A DNA stretch of 64,000 bases. It comes from Paramecium pentaurelia. Lineage: Eukaryota > Ciliophora > Oligohymenophorea > Peniculida > Parameciidae. The DNA lies in the NCBI GenBank assembly GCA_905183005.1, contig CAJJDO010000062.1:365652-429651 (forward strand). The letters are read 5' to 3'. The notes below the pieces were generated by a model. The model did not search any database and was not told the DNA's origin. It saw only the letters and a list, made by a program, of their open reading frames with translations. Shown one piece after another: positions 11,051-24,686 of the stretch (within the stretch, counting starts at the first letter, position 1; every line of letters starts with the position of its first letter). Made by a program: the position numbers and the translations under genes.

Positions 11051-14000
11051 TCAATTTAATTGATATTAACATTATAAAATCAATTTTCTTTTGAACATTC
11101 TAAAAATATTTGACCCTACTTCTCTTTAATTCACTTTCAAATTCTATTAAAATCCTGGATACTAATTATCTATATCCTCAAATTAAATTTTATACATATA
11201 TTATTAACCATCACTCACTCGTTATATTTAAAAATACAATTTGGTTTTTTAATATATATAATATATTCCTACTAATATCTATGGTTTTTATAATAAAACT
11301 CCTCTGAATAATAATTTAAATCTAGACTTATTAATTTATAATGTTCTTAAATTCACATTTAATTTTATTGTTTAACTTTCATTTTAATAAATTTAATGAG
11401 GCATCAAAAATTGAAAAGTATTATTTTATTTCATTTCTAAATCCAAAGAATAATTTATTATAATATTTTCTATTGAGATTTCACTCATTTTTATTAAATC
11501 AATAATTCTAAATTTATAATCAAAAATATTTTAATTAGATAATTATTTATCAAAATATCCCATCATTAATTCATATAAAGGTAATCTATATTATTATATT
11601 TTATCTTATTAATTTAACCATTATAATTATATAACCATATTGATATTTTTAGCTTCATTTATTCTTAAAGGATAATTAATATTAAAATATTCAGATCCAT
11701 ATTTTTGTTTTTATTCAATAAATGTTTTAAAAAGAATAGCCTCTTTTGTTTTTTCAATTGATTTAATCTCATATAATAAAACCTCTTATAAAATTGATTC
11801 CACTTATATATTTTCAATTTTTAATATTAATTTCATCTCCTAATTTATAGAAAATGTAAAACTTTTGATTAAATTTCTCCATTATTTTTCTCTTTTTTTT
11901 ATTTAAATTGTATTTCCATAATCTGTAATTATCTCCATACTCATATCACTTAGTGTATTTATTTAATTAAAATGAAGTGTGCTTGTAAATCTTCTGCAAG
12001 TTTGTGGAATATAAATTTATATATAATAAGTTTTAATATCTTAAATTTCTTATATAATTATGATACTTGGAATTTTGTTTTAATTTTAAGTTGATTTTTA
12101 ATGAATCTAATATTTATTTATAAAATTAAATGGTAATTTAATAAACTATATTGTAGTGCATATTAATTTAAAACATTTTATTTGTTAATGGAAAAATTAC
12201 AATTTTTATGGATATGGAGTTACATCAAGATTATCATAATTATAATTAACAACCCAAGGTAATTTATTTATGAATTTTTAAGTCTTACCCTATTTGATAT
12301 TTTTAATCATTATTGTTGGACGCCTAGAATTAGCAAATCTCTCATATTGAACATATTTACACATTAATTATTAAACATCATTAAATAAGTTTTAAATAAC
12401 ATTATGGTCATTTAAATCATAAGATTTCTTTAAAGTATTTTACAAATCTTCTAGAGTTAAAACTAATTTATACATTTTGGTTTTCATATTATATTTCTAA
12501 AATAGGTTAACTTTAATAAATATATATCTTTTTTTATTTTATTTTAGTACATTAAGAGGTTTATTGAAAAATAGTATGATTTCGAATAAACAATCTCCTA
12601 ATTGTAATATTTTACTATGAGATAATTATTTATATTAATTAAATAAAGATTCCCAAAATTTTTATGATTGATCACTTCTAATTAATTCATAATTCAATAA
12701 ATTTATGAAAGCATAAAATTGCTGATTGGTAAATTATTCTAGTTAAAAATATGACTAAAGCATATTAAGATTGGTAACATAATTTTCTTTTAACAATTTT
12801 ACTTTCTACAATAATTTTTTCCCATTTAAACTTAAGGTTTTACAGATCATTTAGTTTAAAAAATAGCTTCTTAATTTGCTTAAGATAGCATTCAGCAATT
12901 TTTCTTAATTTGTTATTTGGATATGTTACCATATTTTTCTTTGAAATGGTCTCCAAATCTTCAATTTTTCATTAGTCCAAATATAATATGTAGAATTATG
13001 TCTAAATATTTATTATTTCTGATATATATTCACAATAGTATTATATTATTGTAATATTTTTAATTCTTAATAATTTGGTAATTATACTGTCTATTCCTCA
13101 GATTCTCCATCATAATCTAATCCTATGAATTTTGGAATTTATGTAATTGGATCCAATTTACTTGGATCTGTTAATTATAAAAATGCCTTGTATTTATTAT
13201 CTCTTCTCTATTAATTTTAATTATTAGTTTCTCTATCCTTTAATAATTCTTAATATAAATTTTATAATCCTAAACTTTAAATGTAACTCATATCAATTTT
13301 ATCTCTTAAATATATTTTTTCAATTGCCTCCATTCTTTGTATTTCTAAAGTTCTTCTCTAAATTTTTTTAAATTGAAATTCTTTTTTTTTTTCTTCATAA
13401 TATTCAAATTTTAATTTTGAATCCTTAATATGTGCAAATTAACTCAAATATTATAAAACTGATATCTTTTATAATTTACTTAATCCAAATTATTAAACAT
13501 ACATTGATAATTCAAAATCTGAAACAAACCATTTGATAAATTCTTTAAATGTTAATGTAGCTGAGTCTTTCCAAACATTATTAAAAGGAAATATTAATTA
13601 AAATGTAATTTAAATCTTTACTAAATCTTTTATTTTTAATACTTATTAATTAAATAATTCAATATTCTATTTTAAAATTTAACTAACACTTACAATAAAA
13701 TATTATTTATCAATTTTTAAAATTCCAATTAAAAGAATTTCACATTATTAAAAAGGATTGTTGTAAATAGATTTAAAAATTTATTTTTCATATTTATTTT
13801 AATTCCAAAAATATTCAACATCAAAATTTTATATTTTTATATCTCTGTTTTATTTCCATAAAGGTGATACTGTAAAATAATCACATTTTTTGAATATAGT
13901 TTTAATTTTACAATTTAATTCATCTTCTTCTTCTTCAGGTGCAATATCTAGTATTTTTAAAGCATCAGTTTCTAATATTTCATTTCCAATTAAATTTATT

Positions 14001-17000
14001 TATGTGTCTAAAAGATTATGACCTGAATTGAATAATTATTATTAAGATGAAGAAACATTTGCAATATTTCTTCTCTGAAAAGAAGTTAAAGGTGGTTGAA
14101 AACTTAATGAAGCACTTTGAGATACAGATGGAAATTATAAATCATTATCTTTAGATTCATTATTTAATGAGAGTATTGACTTTTAAGATCTACTTGAAGA
14201 TGATTCTTCAACTAATTAAACAGATGTTTAAGGACGTCTCAAAATTTTTCTGTGTTTTGATTCAGGTAATAGTAATTTGTTGTTTTTTGTTTAAGAAGCA
14301 GTGGGAGTAAAGGTAGATTAATTTCTTTAGGGGTATTATAATTTAGATGGAGATAACCGGCAACTAAAACGTTTAATATCCTAATATTAGGGAGACAATA
14401 AATTATCTTAAATATTCAAAACCTTCATTTAAAATTAATTTATTTCAGGAACTCTAATAGAAACATCAAGCATTTACAAATATGATATTTCAGGTTCTTC
14501 AGGTAATATTAATTTATTTGCTGTTTTATTCTCCTAAAGCGATTCTATAATAGGATTTGTTTTTATAGTATAGATTGTATTACCATTCCAAATCTTTTAT
14601 TCTTATTTTTAAAAACTTGATTCGATTGAATCTTTGAGGTTTAGATCAGTTTAACTTATTCTCATATTAATCTTCAAACTACAATCTTCTGTTTAGAAAT
14701 TTTAAGGTTTAAAATAATACTACCTTTTTTCTTATCTTTACTTTTGATAATATGATTATAACAATTTTCTGTTTAATTTTACTTAAATTTGATTAGTATA
14801 ATATAATTTTTTACCATTAATTTATTTTTTCTCACAAATATTAACCATTATAATAGAAAATAATTAGACAATAGAAGTCAAGATTTCATCAAAATTATCA
14901 CCCATATAAATTAGGATATAAGAAGTAGAAGGCATTTTAGTAAAATTTAGCTCTATAAATTCTTCTAATTAATATTAACAAAATAATAGACCTTCAAATT
15001 AGCTTTAAGAATTCCAATGTTCTGATATAAATTAGATTGGTAAAAATATTTAATAAGATCTAATTGATTTTTCAATTGTAAAGCTGAAAAGTAATTAATC
15101 ATTTTTAATTAATCTTGACTTGAAACTTATGAATCTTAAAATTTAATCAGATTAATCTGAACAGAAAAAATTACAATCTCCTTATACTTTATATTCATAT
15201 CCAGAATTTAGATTTTCAAGTGTTTGCTGAAACTAATATTCATATGATTTTTCTCTATATTTAATATAATTACAAAATTACTTAAAATTTATTTCGCTTT
15301 CAGATTTTATATTCATTAAATTACTACTTGCTTGGCTATAAAAAGAATAATCTTTTTATTTTTAAAATATTTTTGGTTATAAATATGCTTCTTTTTTATG
15401 AATAAATTTTAATGATTCTACTGATGAAGTATTACTACGTTTAATTAAATTTCTAAAAATCTAAGGTTTTATTATTGTCTCTGAAACTTTTTCTGTTATC
15501 TTTTCCTCATTACTTTATTATAAGGCTTTATTTATCTAAATTTAATCATCTCTTAATTTTATTGTATTAATTTTCTATTTAAAGTATTTTTAGATTCTTA
15601 TAATTTTATCCAAATTTTACTCAAAATAATCAACTTAATTTTACTATGTAATAAGTTCACCTGCAAAATTATAATAAAATTCTATATACCTAAAATATTT
15701 ATAGATTTTTGAGAAGTAAGTTAATGAAAGACATCTTAAACTTAATTAGATTTTTTGGTACTCAATTCAGTAGCTAAAATTTATTAATTTTTTTTTGTAT
15801 TGTTAAATTCTTATGTATTCATTTATTTAAGTATCTTTTTTAAAGGATCATTTTTACATTAAATACTTTATGATGAACTTTTACCTTTACTAGATTTGAG
15901 TTAGTAATTCTAAATAGTTTAAGAATTCTTCATTTAATTTTACTAATTTACACCAATTTTTGGTCTCTAAATCATTAAATTAAATAATTAAGCATTTTAA
16001 TTAATTTTACCATTTTTATTATCTAAAAATTCTTAAGTTTTATTTGATTAATTATTTTAACTGGTTTTATTTATACTTCCTGATAAAATTGGTTTATCTT
16101 GATTTTTTCCAAGTATTGTTTGAAATTATGTGGTATCTGTTTTATTTCTTCCTCTAAAAGTAAGAATTAAATTTACTCTAAGTTATTGCAATTAAGAAAA
16201 TAGTAAAACTGATTTTCCCCTTGACTTATTGTTCTTGAATTAATTTTGGATTTAGTTGTTTAATCATTTAATTTTTTAAAATCGTCAAGACTCTTTCTAG
16301 ATTGATGACTAATTTATATAGATAATTTTGATTATGAATTATTTCTATTTATTTCATAAAATGAAGCTCTTCTTTATTAATGTTTAGAACAAGAAGATCT
16401 AATTTATTTTTTAAATGTTGTATTATCTTATAGACATTATTTCATTTTATCAGTAATTAGATGTTTGGATGAATCTTATTTAGAAATTGGTTTATAAAAT
16501 TCTATTTTACTATGTTCTTCTATTTCTTGTTCGAATAAAATTTATTACTTTATTTATTACATTTAAAGAAGAGTTTAAGTAGTTTTTTAATTTTCATCCC
16601 CAAGGTAAATTTTTGAATACTTGTATATCTCTCCATATAATTAAAGTTGCTAATTAATATTATTTACAGTTGATAACTGAAATTCTAACATTTATATTAA
16701 CATATTAATTTGTTTCTTTGTATGATTTCTATTTATTTAACTCTTTATCAATAATATACATTCATTAGCAGCATAATATTTTCTTTCTTTATTTTTTAGT
16801 TTATCCCAAAATATTGCAAGAAAATAATATAATTCTTAGAGATCTATTTAGTTTGCCTATTCAAGACTCTTATTACTTTATTTAATTATCATTTCAAGCT
16901 CTATCAAAATATTTAATCCTTACTAAAGCTGACCATTGATATCTAAACATTTACTTAATTTTATAGCAATTATTATCATTAACTTCCAATATTAATCAGA

Positions 17001-17251
17001 AATATGGGAAGTTACAGATATGCTTTATGGAAGTAGTTTTTTATAAACTTTGAATGTAATCTTGAATATTTACCTTTATTTAGAATATCAATCTATTATT
17101 CACTTTATTATGAATCAGCATAAGAACTTGCTACCTTACCATACAAAAGTAATAACCTTTAACTTTCTTAATGTTAGAAACCATAGCGCATAATTTATAG
17201 TTCAAGCTATTTCTCAAGTTAAAGAATTAGAATCAAATTGCTTTTAGACAT
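11051..17251 (-). CDS. Giant (about 2040-residue) protein of unknown function
   Basis: Three introns (26, 23 and 29 nt) leave 2040 codons plus TGA, exactly in frame. It starts MSKSNLILILQL. The N-terminal 300 residues are helical and TPR-like (YWKLMIIIAIKL...ELYYFLAIFWDKLKNKERKYY). A Ser/Asn/Gln-rich spacer follows, then an IQ-like segment (KIIRIQKYFKQKI). A beta-rich region comes next (around KVQGDCNFF...FSFTIEKSI...YQIFLP) that could be C2- or CUB-like. After a second Ser-rich spacer, a very long mixed region with many hydrophobic strands and helices runs to the C-terminus. No known family can be named. The first intron begins GTT, atypical here. The downstream part could be taken as a separate gene starting at 11944, but the frame is continuous. 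Confidence 0.7.
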
Positions 17252-17924
17252 TTAATTGTAAATAAATTAATCAATTTGAATAAAATTAATAAACAAAAAT
17301 ACATAAAGTTATTAAATATTAATTTTTCAATATGTATCCCTAATGTTTAATAGAAGAATATATTCTTATTATATATCAAAACTGTTCATTTATATTTTTA
17401 ATATAATTATATTATTTTTAATTAATCGAACAAATATAAAAAAGAATAATAATGAATTAATGATCCTAATTTACATATTAAAAATGGTTGATTTATTATT
17501 TTAGGTGATTAAAAATAAAAAATTGTCTTTAAAATATCAAATTAATTAACATAAAATCTATTTTCAATTTAAATATTACTATTAATATTTAAGACTTTTT
17601 CTTTTAAATCTTTTTAATAAAATTTCATCCTTGTTATACTATTATTTATTTTATTAATTATGTATGTAGTATTACATATTTTCATTATAATTTACAATTT
17701 TTATAGGTTAAAATTCTATCCATTAATTTTATCAATTAACAAATGCTGAATAAATTATTAATAATTTTATATCCAAGTTTTAAAAGAATTCATGTTTATA
17801 CATAAATAAATTAGAGTGTATTTATAAAAATATCATTTGTAAATAATACAAATAATGATGATTAAAATAATAAATTTGATATGAATTGATTATCTCTAAA
17901 ATATTGTAATTAATATATAATTAT
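17252..17924. other. Divergent AT-rich intergenic region
   Basis: About 670 bp between divergent start codons (17251 minus, 17925 plus). Very AT-rich, no coding frame supported. It presumably holds both promoters. Confidence 0.5.
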
Positions 17925-19001
17925 ATGAGTTTAATTTTAAAGAATAACATAGTTTTTCCAATTTTTAAACATCAAGAAACTCTTACTTACCAAAATAGGT
18001 AAAAGTCAACTCACATCACTTAAAGAGTTGATACTTCTTCTCCAATTAATCGTTTAGCCTCTCCATAAAACAGGACTATACATTTAAGTCCTTAAAGAGA
18101 ATAGATTTTAAAAATTAGTCCTAGAAATAAATAAAATAGTTTTATTACTCCAAAACCTATTAGAAATGAAGAAAATCATAGTCTATAATGTTATTTAAAT
18201 CATTTAAATTCTATGAGTGCATTAAAATCACCAAGAAGTATATTTTTATTAATATAATGAGAAGCGATTCCATAATCAACAGATAACAGAATGATATTAC
18301 AAAGAGGAAAATCAATAAAAGAATAAACAAATAAAAAGAAGAAAATAAGTTTATTAGAAACAGTTCATAATCCAAATGCTTATTAATATAAAAAGTTTAC
18401 TGAGTAGCTATACAATTTAATTCACAACCTTCATTAATTAAAAGTAATAACTTTTAACATTCTTAGGATTATTTGAATAATTAAAGAAAGCTTTTTTAGG
18501 TTGTTAAAAATTTGATTGGTATTAAAAAAAATCTTTATAGAATATTAATTAAACCATAAACAGAGGAATTGCATGATTTTTCAGAGATATCTCGATTATG
18601 TTGCATTAAAGATGTATAATTTGTAAATGGAGAATAAAGAGTAATAGAGAAATTTGATTTATCATTAATGGATGATTTAATATATATGAGTGAGTCAATT
18701 AAACAATTATTGTTATAAAATCAATTGAAAGCTATTAATAGAATGAGTGACAATGTATTTTATATTAAATAATAATAAGATTAGAGTTGAACAAACTGAA
18801 ATCAGTAAATTGAAAGGATAACTTGGAATTCGTGAATAGAATCATTCCTTATCAATTGAATCATTAGCAATGAAAAAATTCTAACCACATTTAGAATTAA
18901 AATGTATAGAATAAAAATTAGGTTAACTAAATTATATTCCTAAATAAGTAAGAGAGACTTCTGAATTGCTTTGTGATATTGTAGACAAATTGAATGGATG
19001 A
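17925..19001 (+). CDS. Unknown 334-residue protein with helical C-terminal half
   Basis: Introns of 24, 23 and 25 nt leave 334 codons plus TGA. The N-terminal 120 residues are basic, Ser/Pro/Asn-rich and probably disordered (SPINRLASPQNR and several SPR sites). From about residue 130 the protein is amphipathic helical (YKKFTEQLYNLIHNLHQLKDYLNNQRK) and later predicted coiled coil. I recognise no family. The SP/TP sites suggest phosphorylation; that is inference. The start is the first ATG in a frame that remains open upstream, so a different N-terminus is possible. Confidence 0.7.
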
Positions 19002-19047
19002 ATACTATTAATATATTTATTTATAATTAAAATATTAATCAAATATT

Positions 19048-19980
19048 ATGCCACCTAAACCTTGGGAAACTTAATAAAGTAATCACTTAAATTAATCTAA
19101 TAGGAGTTCAAAAAGCAACAGCAATAACTTAAGAATTATAATAGAACCAAACAATAAACAAATCTTCTGATTTACAGATTTAAGATACTGGTATTGGAGA
19201 AATGACTCAAGAATAAGCTGCATAAGTTTCTGCTTTGGCAGCCAATTAAGGAACAAATAACTAGACATCGTAATAAATTAGAAATATTTTCTTTAGTTCA
19301 TTAAATAATAATTTAAACTCAACTACAGGACTTGGTTATGGAGGTCTAAATAGTTATGGAGGATATGGAGGAATGGGAGGAGGATATAGTAGTATGGGAG
19401 GATATGGAGGATATGGTAGTGGATATGGAGGAATGGGTATGGGAATGGGAATGGGCATGGGTTATGGTATGGGAGGTTATGGTGAGTAAATATATTTAAA
19501 TTAGGAATGAATAGATTTGGAATGGGAATGGGAATGGGAGCAGGAATGTAATAAGGTAGTAAAATGATGCAGGCATTGGAATATTTGGATAGTGTTGGTT
19601 TTGTTGTTAATAGCCTTTGTGAAATAGCTAGGATGATAGAAATGAATACACAAGGATTATATAATTTAGGGTAATAATAATAATATATATATATTTATAG
19701 AATTAGTGGATTATCATTATTAGGAAAATTATATACAGGAAATAAATGGTTGTGGCATGTTATTATTAATTTTATCAAGAAAATTTATTATTAAATAAAG
19801 ACAAGATTATTATTTGAAAATGAAACATCAAATTAGATAAATTAAAAGTATAAAAAACTATTGATTATTGGAATCATTGTATCAACAATATTATTAATAA
19901 CTTTTATTTATCCAAAAATGATTAGCAACAAATCTTAGACTCATATACTAGATGAAGTATTTAATTAATAAAAAATATGA
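19048..19980 (+). CDS. PEX13: Peroxin-13 (PEX13), YG-rich, without SH3
   Basis: Introns of 25, 23 and 30 nt leave 284 codons plus TGA. It begins MPPKPWET, the diagnostic PEX13 N-terminus. A long Tyr-Gly/Met-Gly repeat region follows (GGYGGYGGMGG-type, roughly residues 85-165). The Pex13 core helix comes next (MQALEYLDSVGFVVNSLCEI) with a GLYNLG...GLSLLGKL segment, and then one clear membrane segment near the C-terminus (LLIIGIIVSTILLITFIYP). PEX13 is part of the docking and translocation pore in the peroxisome membrane, and its YG region forms the permeability meshwork. The usual C-terminal SH3 domain is absent: the protein ends about 25 residues after the membrane segment. The third intron is 30 nt with no in-frame stop, so retaining it would insert 10 residues. 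Confidence 0.85.
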
Positions 19981-20282
19981 ATAAATAACATATTTATATA
20001 TATATTCTACAATTATGTAAATAACATTACTTTAATATATCTTTCTTTTTTATGTCAAGAAATTCTATTAAATAATCTTTTTATTTTAAGAAACAATTTA
20101 ATTCTTAAAATTCATACAATTAAATAATTATTTTTGAAGTTTGTTATTAATAATTATTATTGTTTTTTATTTTAAAACTATTATGTATGAATACTTTGAA
20201 TTTTAATATTATTATTATAAATATATATATAAGAAGAAAAATAGAATAATCATATTTTTTAAATTAATTTTATTATTTATAA

Positions 20283-21760
20283 TCACATGACCTTCCAAGA
20301 TTTTAAGTCAAAACTATTTTTGAATATAAACTATATTTTTACAATTGCAATTTCATTAATTTATCTTTGATAACTGTAAAGTAAATCAATCCATATAACC
20401 ATCCTAAAAGCACTACCGTTTTATAAGGAAGTAAATGTAATAAAAATAATGAAACACTTGCTGAAAACTAAGTTCCAAACAAATAACTGCTAAATAATAA
20501 AGTAGCATAGGTTCCTCCAATTGCAGGATCAGCAATTCTCAAAAAAAATCCTGACAATGTACAGGAAATAAATGAATTATTGAATTCATATAAATATTAT
20601 AGTACAAACTAACTTAGATTATATATATTACATAAAGAGTTTGAGTAAAATTGTTATAACCTCCCATTTTAATGAAGCTAATGACATAAACAAAATGAGC
20701 ACCCATTACTAAAAACATAAGATAATAAGCATTTAAGACCCAAGTCATTTCTCTGCCTCTTTATAAGTATTTAGCAACTAATAAAGAACTCAATATCCAA
20801 GATGTAGTGCATAATGCTTCAATAGTTGCATATTCAGATTATGGAAAACCCATTTAAATTAAATTTAATGAAGTCGAAGCTATTACAGGTGCAAATGCAA
20901 ATCTTCTTGTTAATAAAAAGAGTAATAAAAATCTTAAATTTGAATTATTTAACAATGAAAATGATAATTTTAAAACTTATGTAAAATTAGACTTTTCTTC
21001 TTCTACATGATATTCAGTAACAAAACATTAAGTTATAATAGCTATAAATAAAATTAATGATCCAAGAATATATGTGTATGAGTTTAATGATATGATAGGT
21101 TAGTCTAAACCTAAATATTAATGACAAAAGTAAGATGATGTGATATTCATCAAAATAGCATAACTAAATACATACCCTAATGACAATCCAACCATTTAAC
21201 AAGTTGCTCCCAAATGTACATAATGTTTTGAAAAGGATGTTAGAACCCAACCATTAGTTGCTATTGTTGCACATGCTTATAAGACTGTAAGTAATATGGT
21301 TAATCCAAACAAAGGATACAAATTAAGGTTTTCAATCCATAATGAATATCCACTGTATGCCAAAGTTAAAAATGTAAAACCAAGCATATATAAGGATGGT
21401 ATCACATAAGTCTTCCTCTTTCCAAATTTGCTTATATAGAAACTATCAACAAAGGGAGCCAAGATTAATTTGAAAGATAATGGATAAAGACTAGTAACCC
21501 AAAAAGCTAGAATATAATTCATTTCCTTTACCCATCTAGCCTGATGAAATGCCACTACCCTATAAAAGGAGAGTCAAAGAGGCATAAAATCCAGCCGGTA
21601 TTCCAATAACAAAATACAACATAGTGAATCTTATAATGGCTTTTAGTTCTGAATTAGAAATTTCAGGTTTCATTTTCTCAGAGATTTGCTCTTCTATTGA
21701 TAGTTCTTATGGATCTTCAATTTAGAACTCATTCATTTCTATTTCTTCTTTTGCATGCAT
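20283..21760 (-). CDS. SLC33A1-like acetyl-CoA transporter (MFS)
   Basis: Introns of 25, 23 and 29 nt leave 466 codons plus TGA. Multi-pass membrane protein with the SLC33 signatures: GIPAGFY...LLLQG in the first helices, SLYPLSFKLILAPFVDSFY followed by FGKRKTYVIP, and near the end ADPAIGGTYATLL. In other eukaryotes the family moves acetyl-CoA into the ER lumen for protein or glycan acetylation. About 11-12 hydrophobic segments are visible. The short cytosolic N-terminus is acidic. The final 29-nt intron is inferred because without it the frame runs on without a stop into the neighbouring gene. Confidence 0.85.
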
Positions 21761-22088
21761 TTTAAAAATTAATATAATAATATTTCATATAAGTTATAAT
21801 AATATATCTTGTCAGGTAACACTTATAATATAATATATGATGAAGTAATAATAACAATTATAGTGATATATCAATACTTCATTTAAATATTTAAATAACG
21901 AATAATAAAATTATTTTACAATTATTACAACACTAGTAGTCTTATCAATTTAAAATCTAAAGTCATAAACTATTGTAGAACTTAAATATTTTGAATATGA
22001 TAGTGAAAAAACAATAATTTAAAAAGATTATCAATTATATTATTATATAATAATAGATTATTATATATTAAAAATTTTAATGTATACA
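21761..22088. other. AT-rich gap
   Basis: About 330 bp between two minus-strand genes with no coding frame supported. Confidence 0.5.
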
Positions 22089-22994
22089 TCATTCAATACA
22101 TTAAGAACAACAACACCTTTACATACATAAACAACACATATCACTATATCTTTCTTCATAATAATTGTAGTCCAAAAAGAAAACACCTGAGAGAATAAGA
22201 GCTTTTTCATCTTAAGATGATAATTTTGGAAATTGTACTACATATTCCGATTCTACATTCAACATACATTCATAACAACATCCCTTTTTTTGGCCAATCT
22301 TCTTTATTTCAGCTATTTTCTAAATATATTATTTATTACTTTATTGAACTTATTAAGGATGTCAAACGAAATTGTTTTACAAAAACCACAAGGTAAATAA
22401 CAGTATGTTTAGAATTAATTCCAAATACCTTTTATATTAAATAACAAATTATTATTTGCATCAAATATTTCAACTGTTTTTTAAATTGAAAATAAAGAGG
22501 ATCTAACATATCCAATTGTACTTCCAGATGATCCTTACACCTTAATATCAGGTCTTATATAATTAAATTTATATTACCTATTCAGGCATAAACAAGTACA
22601 CTTATAATTCCTGTTAAGAGTAAACAGTAATTTTTGGTTAGTTGAACTTAGATTTTGTTTAACCTCCATGTTGAATGATCTACAAGAACTAGGTAATGTT
22701 ATTCTTTCATGACATTCGGTTTCTGCATTAGCTTTAAAATATGGCTTAGATTTTTTCTATTCAATATCTGTGTTTAAATTGTCCATTGCATAAATAAAGT
22801 AAAAATTTTGATTGTCACAATTAGATGAAGTTGTGAAAACATCAAATCTTTGAGCTACATACACAAAGTCGATCTTTGAAAATGCATCGTTTTCAACACT
22901 ATCAATGTTAATCTAAAATTATATTCATAACTACTTAAATGTTCGAATCTAATGACAAATTGCAATCATTTTAAGTATTTTTCTTTGAATTCAT
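22089..22994 (-). CDS. Phospholipid scramblase family protein
   Basis: Introns of 22, 24 and 20 nt leave 279 codons plus TGA. The scramblase layout is visible: a CTCLCLNR cysteine cluster, GSTIGYVRSSLFS (equivalent of the IG.V...W stretch), a middle CYLPCGFC cluster, KKIGQKKGCC, then VQFPKLSSQDEKALILSGVFFLDYNYYEE, matching the FP..L....KA...G..FLIDF..FE calcium-binding and membrane end of the family. The C-terminus is unusual, a cysteine-rich tail (CCLCMQRCCCSQC), likely multiply palmitoylated. The family scrambles phospholipids between leaflets or acts in signalling. The 24-nt intron is 3n without a stop. Confidence 0.82.
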
Positions 22995-24686
22995 AGATCC
23001 AAATTAAAAAATAATATATGTTAATTTAATGTAATAGTTGTCTTTATAATAATTAATCTACCTTTGAAATTGTAATCCACCTTCCTAAAATAATACAAAT
23101 TATTTAAACTTTCTATTTATTCTAGTACTAAAAACTCTATATTCTTTTTATTAATTGTAATATTTATAGGAAAAAAAAGATTTAATACTAAAAAATAGTT
23201 ATTACAAATAATTCTTTTCTATCACATAAATTTTTTTATTACATCTTTTAGATATGAAGAACTTCTTTTATTTATTTTTATTTATCTATTAAAAAAACCG
23301 AAACATCCAAATAAAAAATGTAGATAATAATCAAAAAGTTAAGAAATTAAATAATTGATTTGGAAAATTCCTAATATTTAAAAGAACTACCAGAAAAATG
23401 AATTAATCAAAAATTTTGAACTTGAAAATTAAAAAGTTGAGAATCGAAAACATTATAATTTACTAGTTTACTTTTGATCAAGATATTAAATATTTAATTA
23501 TAAATATATAAGTCATCATAATTGTAATATATATCTATTTTATTAAACTTCTAAATTAAGTGGAGTTTTCATCATATAATTTTTATTCAGACTATGGAAT
23601 CTTTAAAATATATATTGTTTTATTATTATTAATATTTAAGATTCATTTTGAAAATCTACATCAAATTCACCATCATTCATTAATTATTCTTTTATTTTTT
23701 TTTTATCAGAATATCTACAAACTCAACTAACTACGTAATTTCAGTAAATGTATTTTTGTGATTTTTGATCTTGTTTATATAGTTTGTGTTTCAGTTTATT
23801 AAGTGGAAAATCCTGAATAATTATTAACAATATCAATTTTATTAGTAGATTGTAATTTTTTTGTTTCTATTTTTTTGAATAATAATTAAGGTGGCTAAGC
23901 TTTTTAATCTTTAAGTTTTTGATTTGAATTTAAAGATTATAAAATTATTTGTTAAAAAAAATGATGTATTTGCAATCAATTTAATCTGAACTAGAATATA
24001 ATCTATAATTAAATAGATAACTAATAATAGATTAATATCATAATTCTATTCACAACAGAATTGAACTTCTATTAAAGTTACTTACTTAGAAAACCAATAT
24101 ACATATCAAATCAATTAAAATAAAAGTATTTTTATAGAAAATTAAATAAAATTTTATGATTTCCTTTAGTTTATAATAAGTATTTTATTTATTATATAAT
24201 TCACTCTAATCAATTTTCATAATAATTTATTAAATCATAATAGTATGTCTAATTTAATACAATCTAAATTTCTATTATTACATTTATTTATTTCGTAGTA
24301 TTAGTTTTGAATTAGAATGTTTATAGTTGTGATAATCAATTAATATTAATAATGATTGTTTTATAATTTCATTAGATTAATTAAATTTATATATGATAAA
24401 ACTATTAGAAATTATAATACATATTTGTTAATTAAAATACAACATCAAAAAATTGATGATGAAAATATAAACGTTTTGATATGAGAATATTTTATGATTA
24501 TTATTATTAGAAATAAGTAAATATGAATCAAAATAATTATAATGGAAATTGTATTAGAAATGAATTCAATTATTAAATTAACAATTTTAATTTTACTTTA
24601 ATAGGAAAAGAGAAATGATAAATAAATGGTATTCCAAAAAATTATAATATGTCTTGATTATTAACAATAATATTTTTATATATTGA
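22995..24686. other. Long AT-rich region with weak minus-strand frames
   Basis: About 1.7 kb. Around 23640-24100 the minus strand has stretches of balanced amino-acid composition (a frame from CAT 23682 coding MNDGEFDVDFQN, and a Thr/Gln-rich frame just upstream). They lack a clear start, conserved domain or resolvable introns. It could be a small fast-evolving gene or a remnant. The rest shows nothing. Confidence 0.35.

Noticed and set aside
11110..11307. Plus-strand hydrophobic frame
   Set aside because: Antisense to the C-terminal part of the giant protein.
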